Below, in pieces: positions 1-12,920 of a stretch of DNA of 64,000 nt. Source of the DNA: Epiperipatus broadwayi (lineage: Eukaryota; Onychophora; Udeonychophora; Euonychophora; Peripatidae); NCBI GenBank assembly GCA_028023455.1, contig JAQFVV010012402.1, positions 16,674,935 to 16,738,934 on the forward strand, read 5' to 3'. Made by a program: the position numbers and the translations under genes. Positions within the stretch are counted from its first letter, which is position 1; each line of letters starts with the position of its first letter. The notes below the pieces were generated by a model. That model saw only the letters and a program-made list of their open reading frames with translations, searched no databases and was not told where the DNA came from.

Positions 1-750
1 GTATGAGTCACAAAAATCAAACTTAATATTGTAGCAAGTACATATCCTTGCTTAATGTCACTTTTCAATTCAAATGCTTCATATTTTCACAATAGTAATG
101 ACATTTCCTCTCATTTCATCATATAACTTCATGAATATACACTCCTTAAAAAATTCCAATATGTTTTGAAGTAACCTATCATTACATTTTTAAACTTTTC
201 CAGGCAACCTATTAAGATATATGAACTTTCTATTGTTAAGATAATACTGTTTTGATTTCATTAAACTGGATATTTTTGTCCAACTTTAAATGAGTAGATA
301 AAATAGATAAATAATTAAAATTTTCATCTCACTTCTTGGATCATTAATCAAAGATGTTTAAAATACTCTTTCCACCTCTTTGAAATATTATTATCATTGA
401 TTATCATATAAGAATGCCATTGTCAGATTTAATAGGATTGTGATACTATTTTTCAGATCCAAGATACTTACAATGCATCAAAAAAAGATCTAAATAGTGT
501 TTATCAATTAACTTTAAAAAAAGAAAAAGGTATTAAGATTTTTTTAGAATTGTTCATCAGTTAATTTAAAAATATTGTTTGCCAAATAATTATTTTGTTT
601 TCCAAATAATTAAAGCTTACATATAATTTTTTTTAGAAAAAAAAATTTTATAAAGAAAAAATCAATTTGTCAAAACTTAATACAATAATTTCTGAGGTAC
701 TATGTGATTGCATGAAAGATTATCAGATGTATTTTTTGAAAAAAAAGGTA
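1..750. other. AT-rich intergenic DNA
   Basis: Homopolymer A and T runs and stop codons fill all frames. I see no gene, RNA or repeat structure here. Confidence 0.6.
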
Positions 751-1393
751 GTTGTGGGGTGTTCGGTATCAGGTCAGCTGTGGTGAAAGTAAACAGTAAG
801 AAGCTCAACTTGGCAGTCTGAAGTAAATTGAATTCATTATTAAATAAACAATGATTTTTACCAAGCAACATAAAGGTATAAAGTTTACAAGAATCATATG
901 CTAAGCTTTTGTTAAAAGCTGAGTATTGCCAATCCAACTAGATAATCAGAATGTAGAAGTAAAATAGCATTGACGGATATTTTCAATGAGCTTTATGTAT
1001 TAATCCAACAAAATCATGACTGTCTCAGTTTATGTTAATATATGAAAATTATTAAACTTCAGAGGTCTTTGTGGGTTGTTTGGTATCAGGTCAACTGGGG
1101 TGAGATGAACAGTGAGAAGCTCAATTTGGTAGTCTGAAGTAAAATTGAATTCATTACTAGATAAAGAATGATTTTTGCCAAGCAACATAAAGGTATGGAG
1201 TTTACAAGAATCATGTGCTAAGTTTTGCTAAAAGCTAGGCATTAACAGTCCAACTAGATAATCGATTTCATAAATAAGAATGTAGAAGGAAAATAGCATT
1301 GACAGACACTTTCAATAAGCCTCATGTAATAATCCTCCAAAATCATGACATCTCAGCTTATGTTAATGTGATATTAAATTTATTAAATTTCAA
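751..1393. repeat. Diverged tandem duplication, ~320-bp unit
   Basis: Two consecutive copies, about 751-1066 and 1070-1393, share long colinear blocks: GGTATCAGGTCA near the start, AGCAACATAAAGGTAT in the middle and CCAACTAGATAATC towards the end. They differ by scattered substitutions and a small insertion in the second copy, so the duplication is old. A short minus-strand ORF in the first copy is broken in the second, so coding is unlikely. The unit could be a piece of an unrecognised element. Confidence 0.85.
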
Positions 1394-4171
1394 ATTAGGT
1401 GCTACAAAAATTAATAATATACAAAACCAAAATGAAAATAATCATTAAACTGGAACCTGGAACTACTAAAAAAAAAAGAAAAAATTATTTGGAAAATTAA
1501 ATGACTACTAGAAAGGTGATCAAGAGCTAGAAAAAAAAACTAATTGGATAAAGTAACTTTTTGAGAAAATTATAAAGAACCAGAGTGAAAAGATATGTGA
1601 TTGTAAATTGGTACAATTATCATAACTTATATCAGATAACTATGTTCGATATACTATTATAAGTGCATAACCAATTGTAATTATGATTAATTGAACAATA
1701 ACAACATTTGAGCTGTTTTCATAAATTTTCTATTTGTTATATTTGTGCAGTTATATTGTTATTGTAAAATTCTGTCAATTGTTATATGATTAAATATTAT
1801 GCAAATGCACCGACTATAATTTTTTTGTTTATTTACTATGTTTAAAAAAATGCAGTGCTTTAATTGTGAGTAAATTTATTTTTAAAACAAAAAATGCTTT
1901 TCTAATCTTATTAACTTTTAGAGTTTGATTCATAATCTCATCATCTTGACTTCTGAATTCCTCACAATAGTTAAATTATACATATACTGAATAGAAAGGT
2001 AAAATTGGTATGATTTTGACCATAATATAAATAGTTTAATTTTCTTATGCAATCTGTACATAAGAGGCTAACATATATTTATCTTATATTCAGATCAATG
2101 AAAAAATTAATCATACAATTGTTTAAAACACTATGGTGACTTTTAAGCACCCATGATTTCATTATCTTTTTTTTTTACTTTATTAGAAGAAAATTAATCT
2201 AAGAATTTTTAGATCTCATGTCTGCAACTTTACCACTGCATTGTAATGCACAGAACATTTAGGGAATGAAACTTAATTTTTTGCATAAGTCAATGACATT
2301 CTAATATTTTATAATACATAAAAGAAATTGTGACTGACTAATTTTAGAACACAAATGCTAACATTTAGTCCACAGACATTAAGTCCTTTTCTTCATGTAA
2401 TTATCAATTTTACATTCAAAAACCTAGTATGAAAGAGAAACTATTTATTCAACTTTCAAAAATGGTGTTCAACAAAAAGCTAGTGACTTTGATAAAAGAT
2501 ACAAGATTAATGATCAACATACTAGTATTGTAATCAGTCCACCAATTATAATAGGTAGTAGTTTTTATTTGCTAATTTCTTGATAATTATGACCATCTCA
2601 CATTTAAAATTTATTCATAAACTGATATTTGTTTGATCTCAAAAGTCTACTACATAATAAGACTGGTATTGTAATACAAAGTTAGTTCACAATACATATG
2701 AAATAGTCGCAATTTGCTTTTTGTTAAAATCTTCCATAGTAATCTTGATCAAACATCACATGATCACCATTCTTTATGCCTCTGCATAATCTTGATGTTA
2801 TTAATATCATATAATATATCAAAGACTTGAAATTTTCTTTATTAGTTGTCCCTCAACTTTAATATTTTAAAAGATGTCTTTTATATCCAAAAGAGTTTGA
2901 ATCAACCATATTAATAAGAAAGATAATATGAAATATTCATTACAGAAGAAAGCTCACTTCTTGCCATCTTGTGGACAAACGATAAAATAAATCAATCCTA
3001 AAAACACAATGCTATTTGTTAATAAGTTGGGTGCATTATTAAAATTAGATATGATTTTTAAATAAAATAGACCCAATTTACAAATTGACTTAAGTGCATC
3101 TGCAAGGAGACTATTATTTATATTTTGTCAATGCTCATATTTAATTAAAATGGATATTATAAATAGACTGAATATATAATAAAGCATAACTAAAACAGTA
3201 GTCTCAATACAAGCTTCTTAAATGTAAATGTCACATGATCACCATCTTATGTATGGAGAGTTTTACTTTTTAAATGTACCGAATCTATGATTACAAATTA
3301 TCAAATGAAAACTTCAGTCTTATACTGGTGTGAGTTGTATCTTGCTATGTAGAACTGAGCTTGTATCATTATAAAAAAGCATAAACAGGTATTGAAAATG
3401 CAACAATTGTTTGATTTAAACTGTCACTTTTTTAGTAAGTAAGAAAAAGACTCAAATTAATAAAGCTATATACAGAATTAAAAATATAACATGGAATAGT
3501 AGGATATTTAATATTTTAAAGAAAATAAATTCATTCTTCTTTCATTTTTGTTTATATACGACTATAAACCATTAGTATAAATTACATATAACTGCAATTT
3601 GTAAGAGAGCATTTCTCAAATAATGTATTAAATTTTAATAAAAAGGATTACACATAAAATTTTACATATGGACATATATAACTTTACATATGCATAGTAA
3701 TAGACCAGGACTAAAGTAAAATGATTAGAACTATGTTCAAGTAAGCTACTAGTCATAACCAAGATCACATATAAAAAGATGCTTGATGTGAATGATTATG
3801 ATTAAGAAGTTATGCATTAGAGATTAGCCTAGACTTATTAATAACAAATGTAGCTTGGTGAAAATGATTAATATGTATAAATATTACTTAAGATTGCAAT
3901 TATTTAATAAGAATTTAGTCTAACATAAGTCAAGAAAATAATATATTGTCATTTATAGCCCTGACATTTATAGCTGGAATGTCTAAACTTAGGTGACTTT
4001 TAAACAGCATCTGAATTTTTAAATATACTAAATGTATTATAACAAAAAAGGGATGGAGTAAGATATTAAAATTTAAATTCGTTTATTATACTGCCTCCAG
4101 TAAGCCCTTTTTAAATTCCATCTTGAGACTGGCTTATTTTCAATTATGTCAATATTAATTCCAAAAATAAG
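1394..4171. other. AT-rich DNA without identifiable features
   Basis: No ORF with recognisable protein content and no strong repeat found by eye. Both strands are saturated with stop codons. Confidence 0.5.
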
Positions 4172-4192
4172 AATTAAGTTATGCTTACTATA

Positions 4193-4571
4193 GAATATAA
4201 TGTAATGAGCATGCTAATGGTTCTAAATAAGATTTTTGATAAATGCCACAAGAGAAAGCATTTAAAATCACTATCTACAATTATCCCCAAACTGGTTTTG
4301 AGCTCATCGGTGAGGCACTAGGACATTCAGACACTAGATCTAAAATACAAACTCAAGCCTAGCATTTATCAAATACTTAACTATTCAGTAGAAAATCTGA
4401 AATTTTCAGACATCTATATGTCTTAATGTCCTAGCACCTCACTGAGGAGAGACATTAACTCAAAACCATTTTGGAGATAGGGATGATTCTAGATAGAGAT
4501 TTTGAATGCTTTCTTTTGAAGCATTTATCAAAAAGCTTGTTAAGAGCTATTAGCATGCTCATTATATTACA
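4193..4571. mobile_element. Foldback (inverted-repeat) element A
   Basis: The left arm (about 4193-4345) and right arm (about 4410-4571) are reverse complements with moderate divergence. Matching blocks include GAGCATGCTAAT against ATTAGCATGCTC at the outer ends and GAGGCACTAGGACATT against AATGTCCTAGCACCTC near the centre. The spacer is about 65 bp. A 10-bp direct repeat, AATTAAGTTA, lies outside at 4172-4181 and 4589-4598 and may be a target duplication. There is no coding content. This looks like an old foldback or MITE insertion. Confidence 0.8.
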
Positions 4572-4598
4572 TTTGTAAATACAAGATAATTAAGTTAA

Positions 4599-5628
4599 GT
4601 GATGTATAACTTGGTTTCCTTACTATTATGTTTATTATAATATAAATAAATTCATTATTAATAGATCATTAGAAAACAAATCGGAAATTGACCGTCAAAG
4701 TATTTTGTTTGACACTTTAACATACGTGCATATTACTTAAAGCCTTAAAAGTTGATAAACTACTTATTTCAGTGCATATATCAAAAGGCTTTGAAAAGTG
4801 GAATTTCCTATGAGTATAAGAGAACTAATGTAAAGTCAAGAAGTTTTGGAAAAACATATTGTTAGAGGAAATAAGCCTCCTGAAGTTCAATTACATCAAC
4901 TTTGTGTTTGTATCTCCATTTTTGACTTCCCAATGCTTAGTTAAATTTTGTTTAGTGATTAAAGCTAATATTGATCTACATACACTCTTTATGGTACTTG
5001 AGATGGTCTATAGTATTCAACACTATGTAGTTATTTTTCATTTCAAAATCCTATTTGCCTTATCTGTTGTAAATCTAACAGTTGTTATTTTTCATTTTAA
5101 GCATAGATATATTTGTATATTTTGTTAATATTAGTGTATTCTAAAAACCCTATGTACAATAGTTCTCTTAAATAGCATGCCCAATTAGTGAAAGATATGG
5201 TACTCCATGAGATAATCTGAAAAAAAGTCATCCACAATGTGTTATATATAGCATAAAACTACATCAAGATTTCTATTAGTTTAGTTAGAAAATGTTGAAA
5301 CACATTTTATTTTATTTTTATAATTAAATACATCTTTAAATAAAACTATTTTAATTGCAAATATTAAGCAATAACAAAGGCAAAAATTCTTGCTTGAAGA
5401 CAAATATTATTTCTATGAGATTCAATAATGAAATAATAAAAATAAAGCATGGGCTTCAGTGACATGGCAGTAGTACATGTACTCGCAAAGGCTATAAATT
5501 GAATGTTGGTTCAGGGTTATAAAATTTTTTATAGCCCACAGTCATCCAAATAAGAATTGTCAATAGATTGGTGCTATATAATATCTTATTGATTAATAAT
5601 CATTACAAAAGATGGTTCTAGAGTGTAG
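4599..5628. other. AT-rich DNA, one meaningless short ORF
   Basis: An 89-codon plus-strand ORF at 4859-5128 is hydrophobic and low-complexity, matches no family I know and has no start context. I treat it as chance. Nothing else is visible. Confidence 0.5.
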
Positions 5629-5817
5629 TAAATAGAGTAAAATATAATAACACAGCAAAGGTACATCCACTTTTTCTTTTAAAATATATATGTTCTACAA
5701 TAATATCAACAAATAAAAAATCCTTCTCCTTTTTTCTTTTCAAAAAAAAAATAAATAAAGTTTTTGAAAAGAAAAAAGGAGAAGGATTTTTTTATTTGTT
5801 GATATTAAATAGAGTAA
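5629..5817. mobile_element. Near-perfect hairpin insertion with 12-bp flanking duplication
   Basis: Positions 5702-5806 form an almost perfect palindrome. The arms are about 45 bp, beginning AATATCAACAAATAAA on the left and ending TTTATTTGTTGATATT on the right, with a short A-rich loop. A 12-bp direct repeat, TAAATAGAGTAA, lies at 5629-5640 and 5806-5817. The second copy abuts the right arm; about 60 bp of non-palindromic DNA separates the first copy from the left arm. The arms are nearly identical, so the structure is young. It is either a small foldback element or a template-switch product. Confidence 0.85.
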
Positions 5818-7649
5818 GTGAATTACTATTCCTAATCTATTATTAGCTAGAGGTAAAGATTACAAGTTAATTTGGGATAGTTTAATGAGTGTTAATGCAT
5901 TGACTATAAAAATAAAACAGTGATTGTAATATAAAACCTCTAATTCTAAATGGGAAGATGCCATATTCTTGCAGACACTGAACTAGTTACTTTGCTTCAT
6001 GGATTTAGGAACTGTGGGTATCCAATACTCCTTCAACAAGATTGAAAATGGCATCATGTTGTAATTGTGCTTTATTTTTCTTTATTCAACATATTAAGGC
6101 TTATTTACATGATAAGGATCACTCAGGGTTTTCAAGGAAATACATATTTATCAATTAATATTGACTGAATAGTTGAATTGTTTAGAGATCAGATATCCAA
6201 AATAATTCTAAATAATCTTCAACTACTTAATGTTCTCATATCACCATTAACAAATTAGGAAGCTAGGTAATAGTATAAGGGGAAAATACAATAACTACAA
6301 TTTATGAAGTCTTTCTGAAGAATCATTAGATACTGTTAGTGTTCAATGATGCTCTGAAGAGGATGACTATCAAAAAGAACTCATCATAGATATCTGATTA
6401 GAATATGATTGATAAATAATACAGGTTATATGTCTTTTTCATTAAATTGTGAAATTACTAAATTCTGACTATGTAGATTGGATAACGAATTTTTGCTAAA
6501 TCAAAAAAAATTTCTTTAAGATGCCTCAGTGTACCACTTGACCAAAAGTTATTAATTGAGAATTTCACATCTCAACTGCTTCATCCATATCTGCCAAAAT
6601 GCTAACTTTCTAAAACTTCAATGCAGGTATATGATTTAAGCTTTCCTAAAGAACATAAATGTTTTTAAGATGGCCAAAAAAAGCAATATTCACCACTATC
6701 CTTATAATTGAATGTTTATTCCTTAGGAGCCATTTGGCATTCAAGCACTAAAATGTCAGGTAAAGCTCTGACATAGGAACCATTAGTTTAAACAACAATA
6801 CACCAGTATTAAACTGCTTAGAGCATTAAAATCAATATCAACATTAACAAAAAAAATATTTACATACTTTAATATATTTTAAAAAGCTATTTTTATATTC
6901 TTACCTAAAGCCTAAAGCAGGCCGTAATTTAAATATTTATTAACGATATGTTTTATGTGTATAAATTAATGCAGAAAAGGTAAACATATATATAACATAA
7001 CATAAACTAATATGCAAAAACATGAAATCTTTAGCATATATGTGAACAAATAGTAGGCACCTACATACAAAGCAATCCATATTAACCTAACATAACATTC
7101 CGTGATGCTTACAGTTAATTATAGCTATACTTATTTTGAATTATCTAAAAAATAATTGAGGCTAATCTGGTCTTGATTTTAAAAGTTTCAAAAAGAAAGT
7201 AAAGCTAATAATAATCAAAAACTGATTCATTTAATTTCGCATTTATATGAAAGAGTGCAAATTCAATTTCATCTATGCATTGTAAATACACATTTAAATT
7301 ATTTTAGCTCCATATGATTCTTTAACATCATTGATTTATATTGTACATGGCTTTACATTTAATTTATTTCTTATGCAATATAATATTTTTATGACATCTT
7401 AAAATTCATGAATAGCAAAAAAAAAATCTCAAAAATAAATTTTTACCTTTCTTTTTTGTATAACAGTATCTATATGTGAAAGATTTTTAAACTCATGATA
7501 GAGAAACAACTGTTTATATAAAGGTTCACTTACATATACTTGCACAACTGTATTTTTTTCTTGTAGTATTCATCAATATGTATTAATCTATATAATGGAC
7601 ATAGCTAATTGGTTATAATATATAAATAACATCACTCCAGTCAACGCCT
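5818..7649. other. AT-rich DNA without identifiable features
   Basis: Stop codons in all frames and no strong repeats found. Nothing to annotate. Confidence 0.5.
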
Positions 7650-7941
7650 AAAATAAAAGCTGATAGTAGATAGAAATTTGTTCTGATCTGAACTCATGAT
7701 TGTTAATGATAATATATGAATATGTAAATTATATTATCCCTGCCAATGTTTAAAATTAACCAATAGAATATCAGCAATCTGTTATTAAGGCAGGACTCAC
7801 ATATCGCTTTGACAACAGATTGCTAATATTTTATGGTTAATTTTAAACATTATCAGAGCTGATAAGATTTACATATTTATATCATTAACAACTATGAGTT
7901 CAGATCAGAACAAAATTTAATCTATTACCAGCTTTTATTTT
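7650..7941. mobile_element. Foldback (inverted-repeat) element B
   Basis: Arms at about 7650-7783 and 7814-7941 are reverse complements, starting AAAATAAAAGCTG and ending CAGCTTTTATTTT. Other paired blocks are TTCTGATCTGAACTCAT with ATGAGTTCAGATCAGAA, and CAGCAATCTGTT with AACAGATTGCT. A 30-bp spacer separates the arms. It is non-coding and I saw no clear target duplication. Its sequence is unrelated to the foldbacks at 4.2 and 24.9 kb. Confidence 0.85.
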
Positions 7942-10248
7942 CAAAAATAGATATATAAAGAAGTTATAAAAAGAACCAATGAATATGGACTGCCTCTTTG
8001 TATTAGATTTGTGGTTAATAAAAAGTCAAATGTCTCTACAAACTTTGCTATAATAATTAAAGCTTTGAAAGATCAAAATATTGAAACAGTAAGATTCGCA
8101 TTCGAACCTTAAGTTTCACCTTTTTCTATCGTCTCTCACCCACCACCCTATCCTACCCAAATTTAAACTTTTTGGTATCGAATTGTGTGTGTAGCAATAT
8201 TAAAAATGTATCAATATATGTAAAATTCACCACAAACACACACACGTTTCGATAACAAATTTAAAGCAATAAATAAAAATAATTGATACAGTTTAGATTT
8301 CTCTTTTAATTATATAATTTTAACTATTTATTTTAATTTGTAAAGTTCTTTATTTATTGCTGTGTTTAAATTTCGTATTTAATAATAATTTTGGAAATTG
8401 ATTTTAAATTAAGTAAAAGTAAAAATAATTGTATATTCCCTTTTGTATTTAAAATTTTGAAAGTAACGGTCGGTGAGAGATAATAGATTAATTAAAAGAA
8501 AAATTCCCTTAAATCTTTAATTACAAAATGTAAAGGTAAAAATAAACTTGAACAATAGAAATGCAGCTTTCTGTATAAATTAAACTTACAAAAATGCATT
8601 GATTCTCCTTGGGGCAAATGAGTGGATCCAAAAATAAAATAGAACAAAAGTGAAAACATAAGATCAAAGAAAGGAGGACATTTTGAATTTTCTAAGAACT
8701 TTTAGTAAGACTTTAGCTGTGCTCTCGATCAGTTGAGAGTCTTCAAAATCTTAAATTAATTTACCTACCACGGTATGTTCGAGTAGAATGTGCCCGGACT
8801 ATTCTCCCCCCAGAGATGGTCGATCGTATGCCGCGAACCTCCACATGTGCCCTCCACAAAGTCAACCAAGAAGATCTGCTGCCCAAACAATTAGAAAGCT
8901 GCTGCTGCTATTAAAATAAATGAATAATCTAAATGCTGGAAAAAACTGCTGCTTCTGAAATCATGAACAATTTGCTACTGACTACTGAATCTGAAAACTT
9001 TGTATAAACAGGTACCTGTACCCAAGGCCTAGAGTACTCTAATTAATAATCACGCTATAGCTCACTCTCTATATAACTTGTAAAATTATAAATTGTAAAA
9101 CTATAAATTTAATGATTAATTTATTATATAAATTTCTTTAATAATCTAGCTTACCTAATTCTATCTTTTCTTGGGTACGTATTTCTAAATTTTACATTTT
9201 TATTATCTAATTATAGCATGCTTATAAGATTTCCAACCGGACCTCGCCAAATTTAAATATAGATTTTAATCAAGATGGTTGCCATCTTGTCCAGCGACCT
9301 ATAATACTTCTTTTATATACTTCTGTTGGCTGGTCAGCTCGGAAATCTCCATAATTTTCTAAATGCAAATCCATGATTGCTTGAAACAGTCAATGCGTGT
9401 CCACCAAATCCTCATTAATATTTATTTCTATAAATTACTTAATATTTTCACATAAACCGACACACATTTAGTGCTTCATTTATTGTAATGCAGGGGTCTA
9501 CTACTTAGAAAATGGCTGACATATTAGTTATTAATACTCACCCAGCTTACCTATTATTTTTATATTTTATTAAGTTTTAAGTAATAATTCCGTAAATTGC
9601 ATTTCTTTGAGAGTCAAAAACGTTCTTTATTAAATCTTGACGATGTAGGGCCAAGTTATAAAATATATTAAATCTTAACAGAATAGTCTGTAAATTATAC
9701 ATGTTATATTTTAGAGATGTGATGACCTATTATAAGCCTTGGATACTCCAAATTCTATAGGACTTAAATTAATCCGTCGTCCTACACAAGCGGACAAATA
9801 AATGTTCCCGTAAGGCTTGACGCCGTCAAGCAGTCAGGAAGTAATCGTGGCATGAATCACTTGCCCCTGATTATGCTTATGTGACACCTTATCTCTTTGG
9901 GCCTACGGCAAACACCAGCCCGTTGTTCTAAACTCATCCACAGCTTCGCAGTTTTAATATACTGCCACCTCATATCGCCTTTCTAGACATACCACATGTC
10001 TTTGATTATTAACTTTATTACTCCACATATAACTCCGTCTCTGCATTAGTGACATAACTCACTCTCAAATAAATGTCTGTCCATAGTAATTAATAAATAT
10101 CTTCTTTAATTAAATAAATATATGTCCGCCACTATGATTATTAATCCTACTTTAGACTCTTGCATTGCAAAGACATAAATCCCGAAGGCATGCTCTTGAA
10201 ATACTTGCTCGAGAATTTAGGTAGCTAGATTACATCAGCCACATAAAT
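7942..10248. other. Unassigned DNA with GC-richer patches
   Basis: From about 8750 the composition is less AT-rich than its surroundings, especially 8765-8890, 9230-9400 and 9780-10200. A perfect 7-bp palindrome, CTTGACG/CGTCAAG, sits at 9816-9830. On the minus strand an open, arginine-rich stretch at about 8770-8880 is followed by a splice-donor-like AG|GTAAAT, but I recognise no protein. A decayed LTR or a fragment of a larger element is as likely as an exon. Confidence 0.3.
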
Positions 10249-10359
10249 TTATCTCTTTGTAAAATATAACAGTATCGGAAATGCTGCTACTGAGATTTTA
10301 AATATAACAAAATATTATTGGTGAAATGATTTTGTATAAAATATTTTAAATAAATAAAT
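10249..10359 (+). repeat. ~110-bp direct repeat, left copy
   Basis: This segment (core AATATAACAGTATCGGAAAT) recurs at 12067-12177 in the same orientation, immediately outside the TIR transposon. The pair differs by a modest number of substitutions. Most simply, the transposon landed at the boundary of a tandem duplication. A less likely alternative is that these are short terminal direct repeats of a composite element. Confidence 0.85.
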
Positions 10360-12058
10360 GGTAAAAGCCTGAAATCTGGGCAAAGCCGCTTGGAGTGTTG
10401 ATGCTAGACAAAATCAATGAAATATAATGTTACCGAGCCGCCGCAACTTTTATCTTTTTTTATACAACAAGGTTGTTTTTTTTTCTAATATTGATTAAAC
10501 GAATAATTTTTATTTAATTTAGAACATGATTTCTTTATCATTAAACAAATTTTGATATTCGTTTTCGTTACTTTTTGTGGTTTTTTTGTTGGAACCTGAT
10601 ATTTTTTCAACAAATTTTGCTAATTGTATTTTTTTTTCTTTTTATCATTTTTAAACTTCGGACCGTTTCACGACGCCAAAAAAATTTGTTTGAATCCCAC
10701 CGCCGAAAAAATAGAATACAATTATTTGTGACTTGTTTAGAACATAATTCTACCTTTCTTTTATTTTTAGTTTTTTTTTGTCTTGACTAAATGGTTTTTC
10801 TTCTTATTATTATTATTAATTTTACTTATTTTTTTAAACACAACTTGTTATCACTTTGATTTAGATTATATTTGAATTAGCCTTTTTTTTTTTTTTTTTT
10901 GGCTACTACAAGAAACAGTTTTTTGAGCGGGGGAGGGGGGGAATTCATACTGTTTATTATTAACAAAAAGGCAACAAAAATAGTCAATTAACAGCGCTGA
11001 AAAAAGAGAATCAACTTTGGGACTTGTTTCGAATTTTGATTTCTTTTTGGTTGACGTAATTGTTTTTTTTAATATTAAATCCAAATTTACTTTTGTGTTT
11101 TTGCTGATTAAAAAATTGTTTTCAAACACCCACCCCACCTACACTCGGAAAAAGAATTGTAACCAAAAAGTCAAGAATTTAACCTTTTTTTGAAACAACT
11201 TTTTCTCACTTTTTACTTTGATTTCTATATAGTTCGAATTACCTTTTTTTTTTTTTTTTAGCCTTCTACAATAAACTGCTTTTGGGGGTGGGTGTATTTC
11301 ATAATTTGCTATTCTTAACAAAAAGTCAACCAAAGTCATTTATTTTAACCCCACTGCAAAAAATTGAATCCAAATACTTGTCAATTTCTAATGAAATAAA
11401 AAACCAAAAAAAAAAGGACACAAACTTTGGACTTTTTAAAATTATTTATTTGATTTTATTGTTGTAATAAAAAGTGGACATTACATGTGCCTGACAAAAT
11501 AAAAAAAAAAACACAATCTCACACACTTTCTGTACTCGGCAATTTATCTGAAGAAAAGTTTCAAAATTGCACGCTCGTCTCAGATCTTTTAGTGGTCTCG
11601 AATATTTTCCCCACCATGCTGAAACATGACTTAGCACGTGAGCTTTGTCAAAGCCTGTTCGAACATACACTTTGCCAATTTTTTTACATATTAACCTTTT
11701 TTTCGGGAAGGGTGGGGATATGACAATTCTTAATAATTAACAACATTTTTTAAATCGAAATGACATTACTCTATTACGGAGATTTGAAAAAGTCGTACCA
11801 CCTTGAAATTTAAACACTCTCAAGCGATACGGTGATCAGCTATGAAAAGAATGAATATGCGTAAATAGCTTCGAAGCACAAAACAGGCCGTAATATTTTT
11901 GTGCGATGTCATGTAAAGCGGTCTAGCTCAATGGGTTAATACAATACGTAAATGTTGTATTAGCCTGCAAGGCCGCGGCCACCGTAAACGGCATTTTTAT
12001 GTGTTTTGACACGTAAACAATGCTCCAAGCGGCCATGCCCGAATTTCAGGCTTTTACC
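10360..12058. mobile_element. 1.7-kb non-autonomous TIR DNA transposon
   Basis: The ends are inverted repeats of about 36 bp: GGTAAAAGCCTGAAAT on the left and ATTTCAGGCTTTTACC on the right, continuing inward to GCTTGGAG/CTCCAAGC. An exact 8-bp target duplication, AAATAAAT, lies at 10352-10359 and 12059-12066. The interior has poly-T tracts, G-runs and about three degenerate tandem units of roughly 300-360 bp (anchors at about 10702, 10993 and 11351; poly-T tracts at about 10878 and 11245). Small ORFs inside overlap on both strands and match nothing. The 8-bp duplication and GG-initial ends fit Merlin or hAT-like families; the superfamily is undecided. Confidence 0.85.
11916..11980 (+). other. 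tRNA-like 5' half inside the TIR transposon
   Basis: The stretch GTCTAGCTCAATGGGTTAAT resembles the D-arm and A box of a tRNA. It is followed by a hairpin (AATACAA with TTGTATT) and a GC-rich segment. No convincing B box or acceptor pairing is present, so this is not a functional tRNA gene. It may be a captured tRNA fragment or an internal promoter remnant. Confidence 0.3.
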
Positions 12059-12066
12059 AAATAAAT

Positions 12067-12177
12067 ATATATCTTTGTAAAATATAACAGTATCGGAAAT
12101 ACCTCTACTGAGATTTTAAATATAATAAAATATTATTAATTAGATGATTTAGTATAAAATGTTTTAAATAAATAATT
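12067..12177 (+). repeat. ~110-bp direct repeat, right copy
   Basis: Partner of 10249-10359, carrying AATATAACAGTATCGGAAAT followed by CTACTGAGATTTTAAATATAA. The copies flank the TIR transposon. Confidence 0.85.
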
Positions 12178-12920
12178 TCAAACTATACGTCTGCCGTTAC
12201 ATCTTTATTTATTCGATACCCATTCAATATAATATTTCCTCGATTCTGTAAAATGTAAATGTTTAATATTAATGTTATTGGCTAACTCGAAACTAAAGTC
12301 TTGAATCTCTTGCATCTCTATGACCACCATGCCTAAAGAAATGTTTACTAATGTTGCATCAGATGCGTTGTTTCGTAGATTGTATTGTGGAACCGATAAA
12401 CTATGTTCGAACTGAGTACTACGGGTGGTTTCACTACCTAGATGGTGCTGCAGTTCTGTGTGGTGGTCGAATTCTGCACTATGTTAATGAATCATACGAA
12501 TCTGACCGTTACAACATGTATCCATAGTAATGTTAAAATTTGAAACATATTTATCAAAATAAAAGATTATCAGATTGTGCAAAGATTAACATTGAAAAAA
12601 AGAAACAAGGTGATTCCATCTCTCCATTTTTTACAGCAATTTTATAGGAAGATTACTTAGTGTACCTAAATTTTGCAGAGGATGTGATTGATTTCTTAGC
12701 TATAAAAATGTTATTAGTGAACAGACTACAAATAATTTACAGAGTTGAATTGGACTGTATGTAAAAGTCATTATGCAGCAGGTGTCACCCATAACCTAAT
12801 TGGATAGAAATAATGAGTATTCATGTTTGAACATGTTTAAGCTAACACATATGTAAATTTAAAGTTGAAAGATTATGCATACTCTTTGGCATAAAAAAAA
12901 TAGGTGATTGAAATGTTGAG
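12178..12920. other. Unassigned DNA upstream of the mariner remnant
   Basis: A slightly GC-richer stretch at 12280-12500 has no recognisable coding content. Part of it may be mariner 5' sequence, but I could not identify a terminal inverted repeat. Confidence 0.35.

Noticed and set aside
10866-11723. Overlapping ORFs in the 1.7-kb TIR element as a transposase
   Set aside because: They are short, lysine/phenylalanine-rich products of poly-A/T tracts, overlap on opposite strands and contain no DDE-type motif.
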